Shown one piece after another: positions 25,790-37,536 of a stretch of 64,000 bases of DNA. The notes under the pieces are model-generated. The model did not search any database, was not told the origin of the DNA, and saw only the letters and a list, made by a program, of their open reading frames with translations. Positions within the stretch are counted from its first letter, which is position 1; each line of letters begins with the position of its first letter. The DNA is from Hyaloperonospora brassicae. Lineage: Eukaryota; Oomycota; Peronosporomycetes; Peronosporales; Peronosporaceae. The position numbers and the translations under genes are program-made. Where the stretch lies: the NCBI GenBank assembly GCA_947650285.1, contig CANTFL010000363.1, positions 310,001-374,000 on the forward strand, read 5' to 3'.

Positions 25790-27960
25790 GTCTCTTTAGA
25801 GTAGAAGAGGGTTAAGGTTAGGCAAGCAGAGGCCACAGCCAACTGTGAAGAAGTGGAAGACGGAAACGATGGAAACGGCGCTCAAGATGTAGAAAGTGTG
25901 ATTAAAAAATTCAAAAAGCGGCCTAAATGGAATCTTAAACAGGAAGTGGAACTTGAAAGTGGAGAGACCGATGATCATATCCTTGAATTCAAGGATATCA
26001 CGCTTGAGGAAGCGGCGGGTATCCTAAAAAACAAAAGAGTTGTTTATGGTGGCCCACTGTATTCGTCCTACTTGGTATATTACTAATGCTCAAAAACCCA
26101 ACGCCGCAAGCGTGCAGAACCCTAGAAAATCTGCAGTTAGTTCTAGATTGCTCGAAACGTTCGTTTTTGTTGTGCCGGCGAAGTCCCCTGTACAGACTCA
26201 GTAGCAACCTGCAAATATTGGCGACGAAAGCGAATGTCCAATAGACTAGGAAAAGATTCTGTAGTCTACTAGCAAGCATGCTGCGGTACTTGAAAAACTC
26301 AGCAAGGCAAAGGCACCACAGGAAAAAATCATGCGCGTGCGCCTTGCTTCAGCTGCCGGATACTTAGACTCGTGCTCAGTGGCTATGAAGTATGGTACAA
26401 CGCTGTCTTTTCTGCATTGTTTGCTCTCCGCATTTAATCATGGCTTCCAAATAATAGGAGAATTGTAGAGTCGACCTCAATTGCAACATCAAACGGCAAA
26501 GGTCTTTGGTTGCCGCGATGCTTCGTGCTTGGGCACGGAGTTACCTCGACACCGGTAAAATCCTTCAAAGCAAGCAAAAGACACGTCAGAACCGTTCGCT
26601 TGTTCGAAGAAGATGCCACTGATGAGTGCAGCGCTACCTTCGCATCAACGAATATCACGTTGAATAAATCGATTCTGCTAAACATGTCAATAAAAAACCT
26701 TTCGAAAATGGATTCGGATAGATTTATTCGTGTCAATACGGCCACGCGTTGGCTGAAGGCCCTCGGCTTGATATATTCTGAAGTGAGTCAGGACACGTCC
26801 GTTGATGGATACAAACTCGCGGACGTGGTCGCATATCGGCAAATAGTTTTGCAGCGAATGATACAATATAAGACCATGATACCTATGTTTAAAGTCCTAT
26901 ATTTTTGTTGCGGTGTGGCTAGAGGGTAAAGCGGCAATCCTCGTCACGCACGATGAAAGTACGCTTGCTACGCACGACGAAAGACAAAGTTGTGGCTCCT
27001 TAATGAAGACAGCCGCTGCGCAAAAAGGGTGTATGACAATTTATACATGCTAACGACTTTCTCACTGACGTTGGTTGATTTTGTGAAGAATTGCTTTTAT
27101 ACTCGTATGATATATGAGTCTTCGCACTGACATCGCAATTTATATTGTAGATGGCTACCTCGTGTTGAGCAAAGACAAGCAAGATGAGCAACTTAACGCT
27201 GTGAAGGAGGCTTGCATTGTTATGCATTCCGAAAAATAATTATGGTTGGTTTAATGCTGAGCACCTCCATAACCAGGTTCGAGACGTCGCCATTCCCATC
27301 TTCAACGCGCAGTTTCGTGGTGTCAAGGCTCATTTTGCCTTTTACAATGAGACTAGACATGCAGAATATGCGGCTGATGCTGAATTTGCATCACGCATAA
27401 ATCTTGTACCTGGATGGAATCAACCAGCAATGAGGGATTGAATGTTTTTTTATGGAACAACCCAATACATGCTGTTCCTGCTGACTCTCCTCTCTCTGGG
27501 AAAGCAAAGGAATTGAATCTGCTCATAAAGAAAAGCTATGGTCGAGGGATCTATTTCTTGTATTGCCGCCACAATTGCGCTAATACCGGCCGCTGCTGCG
27601 CCAGCAATGTCATCCATAATCAACTTGAGTTTTAAAGCTTAAATAATTTTGGCAAGCACTGTCAACGCTGCCGGTTATCGCATCATATTTTGCCCAATGT
27701 TCCATTGCGAACTGAACTATAGCGATTTGATCTTGAGAGAAGTCAAAACGCAATGCTTTGTATAACTGCGCCTACACTAACAAAGGCCTCGAGTAGATTA
27801 TCCCGATACTTCGGCATCCGTCCCTCTCACTACCACCCGCCGCCATGATTTAACGTGCTTTCGGCACATGGAAGTGATTCGCAGGAACCTGACTAGGTAG
27901 GCCGCCGAATACGCCGCGAGGAATTATCGGTCGCAATGTAAAGTCATCCCTATATTTTTT
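25790..27960 (+). pseudogene. Decayed DDE-superfamily transposase
   Basis: Fragments in successive plus-strand frames follow the order of a fungal/oomycete DDE transposase. The N-terminal part is ...LRKLASAAGYLDS-like. At 26,728-26,870 comes a helix-turn-helix-like block with TATRWLKALGLIYSEVS and VDGYKLADVVAYRQ. At about 26,935 comes LVTHDES, the first catalytic Asp motif. At 27,240-27,440 come YGWFNAEHLHNQV, AIPIFNAQF, AFYNETRHAEYA (second Asp position, here not Asp) and ASRINLVPGWNQPAMRD. At about 27,690-27,880 come FCPMFHCELNY and FRHMEVIRR. Stops and frameshifts separate the blocks, and the region for the third acidic residue is degraded. It is a dead copy. The assignment is from remembered family motifs, and the exact superfamily name is uncertain. 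Confidence 0.55.
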
Positions 27961-28894
27961 TAATGTGAACGTTATAGCTACTGCCAATTAAATTTGTGGT
28001 TGATATAATTCAAATAATACTAAAAAAAGCAAAAAAATACGTCGTGATTTTTGAGCGGCCAATGTGACTCGCCGCGAGCCATTTAAACGAAGTTCGTAAA
28101 GTTTTGGGGTCCTATACCTTCGAAAAAATGGTTAAGTTAAAATTCGAGACTTGAATGATAAAGATAATAGCGTGCTCAAGCCATCTATAGTCTTATATTT
28201 GTGTTTTAATAAGCATGGGGTGAGGAGTAGCTGAGTGAAAGAAAATCGTAAAATGTTACAGGTTATAGATAGTACACACCATACCTGCAAATATATCGGT
28301 GGTTACTTTATCTACCTGTATCGTACCTACATAATTAAATAGTCGTTCAAAAACTAAATCTTTGACTTCATACGACTTAAACGATATTAAACACAAAAGT
28401 ATAACTATGTGGTAGCTACCTACATCCGAAGCTGGAACGGACAAAAGCGATTACAATGCCGTTACTATCGATTGATATTGTATACGATATCTTAGATGTC
28501 TTCCGAGTCCTATTTCTTTTATTTGCTCAGGTAAGGCCGTCAGTTCCTCACCGAACACTTTTCATACGAATTATCGACTCCTCCACTCAACCTACGATAT
28601 TTTCAGTCCAGATTTCTTTTTATATCGTTAATTAGCATATCCTACGGAATGTGAGTCTTCCTTGCGTGATGAAAAACAGCAGCCCATATGTCTTCATTCT
28701 CGCGCACGCTATTTCATCTTGGTTTAAATGTGCTGTAGACACAAACATGAGGCATGGTCTGTGACTATCACGTATATCACGTAACTGTTCATACCAATGC
28801 GACATATATATTGTAACGAGGCACTGGTGACTACGTACTGCCCTATGTACGTAGCTGATGTGGAGTAGCGCGAAGGAAGAATGATAAAAGTGTG
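27961..28894. other. Unassigned sequence
   Basis: AT-rich, only short frames, no motif or repeat recognised. Confidence 0.4.
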
Positions 28895-29838
28895 GACCGC
28901 GCGATCCGCCTTAAGTGCGAAAATCAATTTGATTGGTGGAGCGCGTACGGAGATGGGCCCGTTAGCATGAAATATGGTGTCACACGACTGAGTGACAGAA
29001 AACGACTGTTGGATTTTGTGCACAGTGACCCAAATAACGGTCAAGAAGGAGTATAGTCAAGGATCGAAGATTGACCGATGGCGATCTGCGATCGAAGTTT
29101 TGGATCACCAAGGTACTCTTCGACCCGGTACCATGCGATTCGGTACTCAGCGATCCGGTTCTCTGCGATCCACTACGGAGTATCTGCTGCGGACCACATG
29201 ATGTAATAGCTGAATGGCATAGACAGGAGATACGCAACAGTGATCGAGCGAACAGATATACAAAGTCATAGGGTTTGGATTTGGTTAGTTGACATTATAC
29301 AGAATTGAATTTGAATCAAAAGGAACACGTCGACTTTTCCCGGGCAGAACCTTTGGCCTCCCGTTGAATAGAGAGTCACCCACGTCTCAGAGAACTTCGC
29401 CCTTGGATTCTTTGGCCAGGAGGAAAGTCAATTCTCACCCCCCCTAACTGCGATTGGACGCAGTGAACCTTACGGTCCGGATTCAAGAATGCGAGGCGGC
29501 TCAAGTGGTCAGAAGGCTTGCGTATCAAGCATCGCCCTTGGTCAAAGTCGATTCTGGGAGAGTGCCCAAGTATACACGCGATCGAGTGAAAAATTTTCAC
29601 TTGATTCACAACCACGTTTGACCGGGGGAAGAATTTCCACCGGTCAACCCATATCCCTAAGACGGTCAAGTTCATCTTCAGCTCAAGTCCACCAAGAAAA
29701 GCGCAAACCGCCCCACCGACGTGTACATAAGGTGAGCAAGGAGACACATAGGACATATTCGGGGTACCCCCTCCGTTAGTCGGTCTTCTGGGCGCCAGTA
29801 GGAGTCGGGGTCACATAAAAATTGGGGGTACCACTCCA
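28895..29838 (-). repeat. R2 repeat copy, minus orientation
   Basis: The reverse complement carries the R2 ggcgcc box near 29,790, the ggtgga/ggtcaa stem blocks, gtcgacgtgttcc, the catgtggtccgcagcag block and the matching tail (caccattcg, ccgag, ccaccaatcaaat) near 28,920-28,960. The interior is shortened relative to 18,884-20,185. It directly abuts the internal sequence of the old gypsy element at about 29,840, where a 3' LTR would be expected. Confidence 0.6.
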
Positions 29839-29952
29839 CCAGTGTCACTGTGTGACAATCGAATCTCGGGTACCACCCGTTGGACATTATTGGGACTGAA
29901 ACATTTGTTTGGTGAGATCCATGCATACCTGACCTTGCCTCGCATAGTTAAC

Positions 29953-31458
29953 ATGTATGTGCGAGATGACTCAAAGACCGCGCAGCACGTTGCTGCACCA
30001 GCCTCTGCGACAGACGACTGACCTCTGCGGTTCGTTCGTTGCCTGCAAAATACGTTGCTGCAGACACATGTGGTATCAAATAACATACACACGGTGATTC
30101 CGAGTTATAAGTCAATTTCTATGGAGAATCAGATGTGTCTGACTCCGGAAAGGCTTTAGAGACATCGCTATCACTTGTGATACTTCTATCATCATGAGAT
30201 ATGCCGCACGAACATACTCGCGACATGCGTCATAGTCTGTTTGGAAGTGATGATGAATACGGTGATGGATACAATTACATTACACCACGGTCAACTCGTG
30301 CTCCTTCGCAAGAGCGCGTTGACGATGGCGCGAGACGTCGTCATACTAAAGATCGTGGTGCCGACGAAGTAACTACGTAGGAGAGCGATGAGCTGAAGCC
30401 GTGGCGCTTACCCGAACGACTAATTAAAAGTTTGTCATACGCGATAAGCCAGCACTATCGAATTTCATTATTCGATACGAGTGATCTTTATAATATAAGT
30501 TCCAGTGCGAACAACGTTTGCGCTGAAGAATACTTCTATCTCGATGCTTTCTTAATGCATTGATTGTTCAACGGTAATCAAATGCGTAAAAAGACCTTTC
30601 TTTAGGCGGCGTGGAACACGTTTGTCCAACATGTCAAGAATATTGGACGAGAAGAATGGCTCCAAAAACTTGAAGCAGTACGCATCAAGTTTTAAAAGCG
30701 CTCGCCAACCGGTGCAAGGTACCGGCTGCATCTTTGGTCGAGTGAGCAGGCATCCTTGCCTCACTTGGGGAGATCCTTGTGTGAGTTGTGCTAACAACTC
30801 GCAACGTTCCTAAAGAAACGTGAATTCCCTTAGTTCGCCCTGGGAAACGGCACACATCTCGACTGAGATGCGGGACGCGATTTCAAATTTGCAGATCGTG
30901 TACAAGAGCCAAAAGAGCGTGTTTACCGATGAACCCAAAGACCAGTCGAATTCGTCTCGTCGTACTTGCGGACGAGACCCTTAAAATTAGACATTAGCCG
31001 AAGTCGTGGCTCCTAGCTATCGTAAGATGTAGGATACCTCCTCCAGAGGACACTGTAACTTGTCCGCTCCCCAATCTTCACGCATTGGCTCACACTACGC
31101 CCCACGTGAAAGCGCCGACACCCGCGAGATCCACCAGCTGCTCCGGTGGTGTTGGAAAGACCAGGTCCAGCTCAGCAGCCGGGCCTGGAGGAGATCTTTG
31201 TTCAGCATGATCGATTTCTGACAGAGTTGAAGGACGACGTAAAGCACAAGTACAATCGTCGCCACGAATTGCTTTCGACTGTGCGACGTCTCCGTACCGT
31301 TTGAGAGAAACATCGATCGAAATTTGCGTACGCTCAGCATGAGATTGAATTAGAAGCTCGTTACTTGCGCGAAGAGCTTCCTCTAGCTCGTCGCGAGATC
31401 ACATTGCTGAAGGACCAAAATGCGAGTTTGGTTATTATTCACAAGAATTTGTCGGTGA
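29953..31458 (+). pseudogene. Remnant of the antisense ORF (aORF)
   Basis: Plus-strand remnant of the ORF described at 45,981. The start ATG at 29,953 is preserved. From 30,204 one frame reads HTRDMRHSLFGSDDE, then (after a stop) DELKPWRLPERLIKSLS, SLFDTSDLY and AAWNTFVQHVKNIGREEWL, aligning without gaps to the young protein. A frame change near 30,722 leads to CLTWGDPCVSCANNSQRS and TAHISTEMRDAISNLQIVY. A return to the first frame gives a coiled-coil tail (ELKDDVKHKYNRRHELL ... LEARYLREELPLARREI) ending at a TAG at 31,458. In a hand-aligned stretch of 22 codons from the LPE motif, differences fall mostly at third codon positions (about 9 third, 5 first, 3 second). This is what past selection on the plus-strand protein would leave. 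Confidence 0.6.
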
Positions 31459-31578
31459 TACTTTAGCGTGCTAGCTGTATCTGTTCTCATAAAAGGACTC
31501 GTACTTTATCACGAGCGGATACGACCAAAATAAAACGTAGGATGCGTGCGCATCCTGCTAGCCAACTCAATCGTGTAT

Positions 31579-32090
31579 TCATTGGCTTGCGGTGCGATAC
31601 ACGAAACGAGCCAATGTATTTTGGCAGTAGTTTACAAAGGCCAACATCATGACTGTATTTCCGGGTAGATTTGCCATAGATAGTATTGCTAGATCGTTAA
31701 TCTTAAACGGAAGAACATTTGCTCTTCCATTCTTGTCTACGTTATCTTTCTGGCGTTCCACCGCATTCGCTATAAAGTCCTTGACGAAACGGACTACCGC
31801 CTCTCGAGTCAGCAGATAGTTCTCTGCTGACTCGTTCTTTTGTCTTTCAGTGCGCTTTGTGCGCACTGCTAAGATCTTCTTCTCTTCTTCAGCGAAGGTG
31901 TACACTTACTCGCTGACATAATCTTTGGCTATGCTGAATGTTTTACCATCGTCATTAGTGTTTGATGTAGCATCAGCGTCATCGCTACTGCTAAGATCAA
32001 CTTCTTTGATGTCGATATTATCGACATCGACATCGACATCGACATCGACATCGACATCGACATCGAACGCATCGACATGTGCGATAATAC
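31579..32090 (-). pseudogene. Integrase C-terminus remnant of the old gypsy copy
   Basis: The minus strand reads an acidic linker (DVDVDVD...), then FSIAKDYVSE, a stop, AVRTKRTERQKNESAENYLLTREAVVRFVKD, and KNGRANVLPFKINDLAILSMANLPG, where an indel breaks it. It lies in the -1 frame relative to the integrase core of the same copy, exactly as in elements 1 and 2. Confidence 0.65.
32021..32066 (+). repeat. tcgaca hexanucleotide array
   Basis: Seven to eight tandem tcgaca units lie within the acidic linker of the old pol gene. On the minus strand they encode alternating Asp-Val. The young copies have only a non-repetitive acidic stretch here (DADVDQVDIDEE), so the array expanded in this copy or its lineage. 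Confidence 0.85.
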
Positions 32091-32094
32091 GTGA

Positions 32095-35000
32095 TGAGCA
32101 GGAGCCAAAACGGTTTTTGCTTGAGCGCGTCCCTTCTCCCTTAACCCAGAGTCACTCTGCATTGAGGCGGGAATACGTGGGTGGCGGAAGCTATTCACTT
32201 AAAAAGGTGTATGCGTCGTGGACGCATACACGGAGTTTTTGATGGAGAATTCGACCATCGGCAAGAACTCACCTTAAACTCGAAAAGGCGTAGACGTGTT
32301 CTCGAAGTATTATTTTGAGGAAACGGTTTGCACGTTTTTTCTGACCACTCGTTCCGGGATGGTCAGAAGTGGACAGTTTCAACCGTGTTCCCAATGTGCG
32401 GAACACGGATTGCCAAAACTCCACCGTGATCCGAGAGTCACGGTCGGATACGAGTTCCCAAGGTAAATTGTGGAGTCGAAATATCGTGTCAATTATGACA
32501 CGCGCACAGCCTTGAGCCATTATCGACTCGGGGATCGCAGCAAGACGCACCATTTTGCTGAAACAGTTTACATACACAATAATACCATAGTAGTTGTGAG
32601 TGGCTTCGGGAGACCTGAAGACAAAGACCATGGAAACGGACTCCCAACATACGCCGAGGTTGCAATGGTGCACAGGATGAAGGACTAGGCTTCACCCGTT
32701 GACAGACCTCGCTTCAAAAATGGACTTGAGTACAAACTCATACTGGAGAGGCCAGTAAAGGTCATGACTTACCAATCGAAATACTTTTCCTTATCACGAT
32801 GCTCGCCGGTTGGGGCATCGTGACATTCGAACATGATGTGCAAGCGCAACTCCGCATGATCGGGAACGACGACACGAGGTGTGTGTTAGTGAGTGATGTT
32901 GCGGCGACATGTGCAGGATGTATATTGCATATTAGCTTAGTTGTATTGTTCCTTGGCACGGTTATATTGTGGGATGTTAGCGATATCGACGGAGCAATAG
33001 ATTGTCTCAGTCGTTTGGGAAGGGGGATTCCAATCAGGTGAGTGCGGGTTTGAGTCCTGTCGTGTGCAAATTAATTGTGACTCATACTCACGACCTGGTG
33101 TTTGGGGTTCACGGGAGCTGCGGCCCACCCGCAGTTACGCCCCCCACAACCACGCAACCGTTTTCATTATGCATATGACGAAGCAGGATTTTTACCAAAG
33201 GTATATTACGAGACGTGAATACCCAGTGATAGGTAAAACAAAAAGCGGTGGAGACAGGGCACGAAATCGTTGGCTGAGAGTCACCGGCTTCTACCAGCCA
33301 TTCGTTTTTGGAGATAAGGACAACATAAATACAACTCTTTTTTCGGTTTTGATGTCCGACCGTAAGCCGTCTTCTTCTTCGCAAAAGCTCCATAGCCTAG
33401 TTAAATTCTATCATCGTGTCGTGGGCAACCACTGTATAGTACATCAGACCATTGCGACTTGTATATCGATCTAAAGAGGAATGGTATAGATCTGAGAAAT
33501 CTGACAATGATTTCCGGTATGGGTTCGCAGGATGATCCATAAAAGAGAAGAGATTCGTACCTCCTGCGTTTGCCTTCCGCACGTCGTCGAGTAAAGGCGA
33601 CGACGGCACACTTGCTAAAGCGCCGAAACAGTGATCTTGTCTTCATTTTTGACGCGTGTCGTCGGCTCGAAATAGGGCTGACATGATAGCGCATCAGCAA
33701 CGACTTTAAATCGTCCTGGTATGTACTCCGTGGAGAGGTTATACTTTGCGAAGATAGAGAAATACCTCGTTATTCGAGGTGATAGGTGTTGACATTTTAC
33801 TGTTGTGCGTAGTGACGCATGGTCCGTCTAGATAAAGAGCGGTCAATTCTTTGAGAGGTCGACGCGAAGCTTAGCCAGTGCGTACTTCATGGCAAGGAGT
33901 TACTTGTCATGGACTGGATAATTACGCTTAGCTGGTTGCAGCTGACGCGATTGATAACAGATGACGCGCTCTGTGCCATCTGTGTCATACTGCATCAACG
34001 CACAGCCGATTGAGTTATCACTGGCGCCACAGACTACATGGGATAGTTCTGTCCTTATCTACAATCGCTAAGATAAGCGATTGAATCTAGATTTTCTCTG
34101 TGCATGCATAGGAACGGTAAAAGTCAGCGTTCCATGACCACTTCACATTTTTCTTAAGCAAAAAAGATATGCACGATCATTTCGGCATAGTTGCGCGAGT
34201 AATTGTGCAAGTACGCCGCTAATCCAAGGAACTTCCGCAGTCTTTAGATATCGACTGGCACGGGGCAACCGGTGATCGCCTTATCTTCTCGGGATCAAGG
34301 CGTACGCCTTGTTTACCCACGATGCACCCCAGATGTGGTATTTTGGTAGCCGCGAATATACACTTCTTGAGGTTGGCGTACAACTTATGCATCCGCAAGA
34401 ATTGAAGAACCTGGCGAATGTGAGTTTTATGAGCTTCAACGTCTGTCATCCCGTCCATAGCCGGGCTATGGATGGACACATCATCAGAGTAACTCGGTGC
34501 GAAATCTCGCACCGGTCGTAACAGATTTGTGACACATCTGTTGAATGTTGCAGGGGCATTACTCAGCCCCTGTGGCATCTATCGCCACTCCCACAAAATA
34601 CCTCTGGAGGTGATCACTGCTGTGTACGTGATGTTCCGTTCAGGCGTAAGGATCTGATAGAATCCATCCATCAGATCCATGTACGAAAAGATGGTACTCT
34701 TTGACATGCCATCTATGATTACGTCCTTCCTCGGTATCGGCGTCAAAGCGGTACCGTTGCAGCATTCAATTTGTTGAATGCGTGCACTATCCGCCATCCT
34801 CCTGTACCCTTTCACACACAGAAGGTCCTAAAGCTGATAGGAGCTGTTGATTTCCTTACATGGCCAGCGAACAATCGAAAGGCAAAGAACTTGTCGATCG
34901 CTATCACTTGTTCACGAGGCAGTGGCCACTGCTTCATGACACAGTACTTCGAGCCCGGTTTGAGCTCGTTCTCGCGTCAAGTGCCTTTGTCCTTAGGCAA

Positions 35001-35160
35001 CTCGCAAGACACGGATTCAGAAAACACATACTTGAATTCGATAAAATCCTTATACAAAGGATTTGCCTGAAGCGATCCCAGGGTTGAGACGTGTATCGCT
35101 TAATGCAAGCCTTCTCCTCGAGGATGCTTTCGTCCATCGATGAACTGATGAGAACTCGTT
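32095..35160 (-). pseudogene. pol: RT-RNase H-integrase remnant of the old gypsy copy
   Basis: Minus-strand fragments align to the young pol: YMDLMDGFYQIL and the RT active site as YSDD (YFDD in the young copies), MPQGLSNAPATFNRCVTNLL (34,219-34,815), degraded RNase H, and an integrase core (32,269-32,673) with LVSDRDSR. The catalytic Glu segment reads TSGQKKRANR where the young copies have Glu, so the integrase is dead as well as frame-broken. The core is interrupted by the insert at 32,886-33,412. Confidence 0.75.
32886..33412 (+). mobile_element. Possible tRNA-derived SINE inserted in the old gypsy pol
   Basis: The young copies read cacgaggcgtgtcgtcggcaac without interruption. The old copy reads cacgaggtgtgt, then ~527 bp of unrelated DNA, then cgtgtcgtgggcaacc, so this is an insertion. 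Around 32,998-33,055 it contains an A-box-like tgtctcagtcg and, about 45 bp on, a B-box-like gggtttgagtcc, the internal RNA polymerase III promoter spacing of tRNA-derived SINEs. A short gtgt repeat may be the target duplication. I see no clear A-rich tail, and sequence on both sides of the tRNA-like part means the element boundaries are uncertain. Confidence 0.45.
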
Positions 35161-36300
35161 CGGTCCCAGTAAACTCCATTGCTGACCAAATATTGATGAC
35201 GTACTCATCCTCCGCGACAAGTAGAAAGATTTGATTGACTTTGTTACGACGCAGATCACAAAGAATCGTTTCGGTTCTAGTGGTGGCAATTGAGTTATCT
35301 CCAAATTAAACTTCGGAGGCGCAACCAGACCAAGTGTATACGCACCGATACTTGGTCCGTCATTCACCAAGACGTTCAACGTCTCGGTTTTATTTCTGGG
35401 AGATTGTTTCCACAGGTTCATGAGGGACTAATCCCTGAGCATGATAATAGTGAGGAATTCCTTTAAAAAGTGTGGACTTGCTCCTCCACGTCTTCTGACT
35501 GAGGCTATAAAATTACAGTCAGGTCTCGACCCCTTAAGGTCGACATTCCAGTCGACCTAGGACGATTGTTTTTCCCTTTGGCGGCATCCGGTTTCTTTCT
35601 TCGAGGATGTTGCCCGCTAGGCATACATTCATGTCCCGGTCCACTCAACTTATTCGAGAGGTGGACCTTTGGCGTTGCCTGTACTTCTGAACAGCTGCCG
35701 GGAGCTTGCTCCATAGTGTAGTGATCAACTACACTAATGTCTTGTGCAGTCGTGCGAACGACCGCACCGCAAGCGAGGCCATCGCATTCAATCGCAGTAC
35801 ATCCACACGCTTGTGGACGCCCCATGACGTTCATCAGATATATATTTGATGAAAAATCGGCAGGCAACTTCACGGATTGATGCTCCCGGCTCACTTTTCG
35901 CTCGTACCTTCTGAGCCAAGGTAATTCCAGGATGACATCAAATTTGTCATCCAGATCTAGTACGATGAAATCATCATCGTACTATTTGCACCCTATCGTA
36001 TAATGGATTCCTACTATAAATTTTGCAACGCTTATCGATGCGCCTGTGGCGAGGAAAATTGTCATCCTCCTTGACGGGATGTCGCGCTCAACGAACTTGA
36101 AATTGCAAGTGACAACAGATTTGTCACTTCGCGCCCTAGTTGACTGTGGGGCGTCGAATACATATGTTCGTCGCCAGACAATATAGGGTAGTAGGCTTAA
36201 AGTGATGAGTTACGCGTCATCACCAGGTGCAGAGACACACAACGATTTTGTAATTGGAGCAACGTTTGTCAAGAGATTTGTAAATTCTCTAAAGGTTTCT
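35161..36300 (-). pseudogene. Protease region remnant of the old gypsy copy
   Basis: Aligned with the young protease and the linker that follows it. The region after the protease (35,050-35,421) reads ETLNVLVNDG and PPLEPKRF, and continues through the point where the young copies have an in-frame TGA; here that codon is a sense codon. The active-site segment (36,101-36,196) is inverted in place: it reads ALVDCGASN on the plus strand rather than the minus strand. Stops and indels occur elsewhere. Confidence 0.7.
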
Positions 36301-36339
36301 TGATCCGTAGGGCGCTCCGTCCCTACTAACCCCGCCCTT

Positions 36340-37490
36340 TTTGGGGTCTGCTCCGCTGTTGCGGTTTCGCAATAGCGTTGGACTCACACCAATTGCCCCT
36401 TTTGGCAAATACACGACCATTTCGCTAAGTACTATTTAGTAGTGGGCGTGGGGCACTACTCCCGTAGGCGTAGCGTCCCAACTTCTGGCAGCGATTGCGC
36501 TACTGCAATCTCTTGTTGTATAAAATACGACGTCTCTCACTCTCAAAACAACAGAGGCCCATGGGTTCTGTACCTCTAGTCTCTTGTTGTCTCGGTTGGC
36601 GATATGAGATAGAGCCAGTATGAGCCTGTCTCATGCCTGCGTTCACATATTTCGCAGCCGAAAGTGCTTGTTCAAGCGTATCCAGCTCTAATTGATACAG
36701 GTGATTTCTGAAAGGCCCGTCTGCGAGCCCTTGCATGAACACAGTAATCAACACGTGTTCATGTACTGGGTTGAAAATTATACTACTCGTGAGGAGTCAT
36801 ATATGCTAAGCATAAGTGTGCACATCACGCTTACCCTGTTTATAATTCAGAAGCTCTGATCTAGCCCTAATCTAGACCCGAGCTCAGCCCGTAACGGTTC
36901 AAACGTGCGTTTGAGCCGGGTCTCAAAGTATCCATGCGACTCAAAAGAAGATGTGTCAATTATCACCAGTCCTAAGGCCCAAGTCTTGGCACGTCTCGCG
37001 AAGTGAGTTTGAGCAAATGTGAGTTTCATTTGCTCATCGTCGATACGACGTGACCTATTGGCTCTGTCGATTCCGACGAACCATAACAACAGGAAGTCTT
37101 TCTCGACTCCTTTGTACTTGTATATATCAAACTTTAAGATTTCGGGACGACGCGTGTGTGTCGTCCCTCCCACAGTAGAATTGATTTGCTGCTGTCTCAA
37201 CAGCTAGGTCTATTGAGCACCGGGGTCTCTGAAGTTCTCGGCTTATTGAGAGGCTTGCTGGTGAAGCAAGGCTACTTTATCGATTTCGGCGACAAGTTCG
37301 AATTAAATGAACCTGGCTATAACCGCATGTTGTCTGTCCCTGTCAATGGGACTCTAACATAAGGCTAATGGCGGTTTCGCCGAGGTTAGAACTCATTTTT
37401 TCTACCGCCCTTTATTCTGTGTCACTCTATTGGCTAAAGCCTTCACGTGTGGCGTGAAAGCTCTCCTCCTCATCCAACAGGTTTATGCTG
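36340..37490 (-). pseudogene. gag: Gag remnant of the old gypsy copy
   Basis: Minus-strand pieces align to the young Gag: KFDIYKYKGVEKDFLLLWFVGIDRA-type sequence, QMKLTFAQTHFARRAKTW (36,847-37,200) and LITVFMQGLADGPFRNHLYQLELDTLEQA (36,500-36,754), each cut by frameshifts. The equivalent of the young ATG start (near 37,487) is changed. Confidence 0.75.
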
Positions 37491-37536
37491 AATGAGGTGG
37501 TTGTGGTCGCAGGACGGATTACGAAGTGCTACCAGG

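Noticed and set aside
31925..32242. Plus-strand open frame with a long Ser-Thr repeat
   Set aside because: It is the complement of the tcgaca array and integrase linker of the old gypsy copy, stop-free only because of the repeat.
32998..33070. Functional tRNA gene
   Set aside because: A- and B-box-like words are present, but the acceptor and anticodon stems do not pair convincingly. A tRNA-derived SINE fits better.
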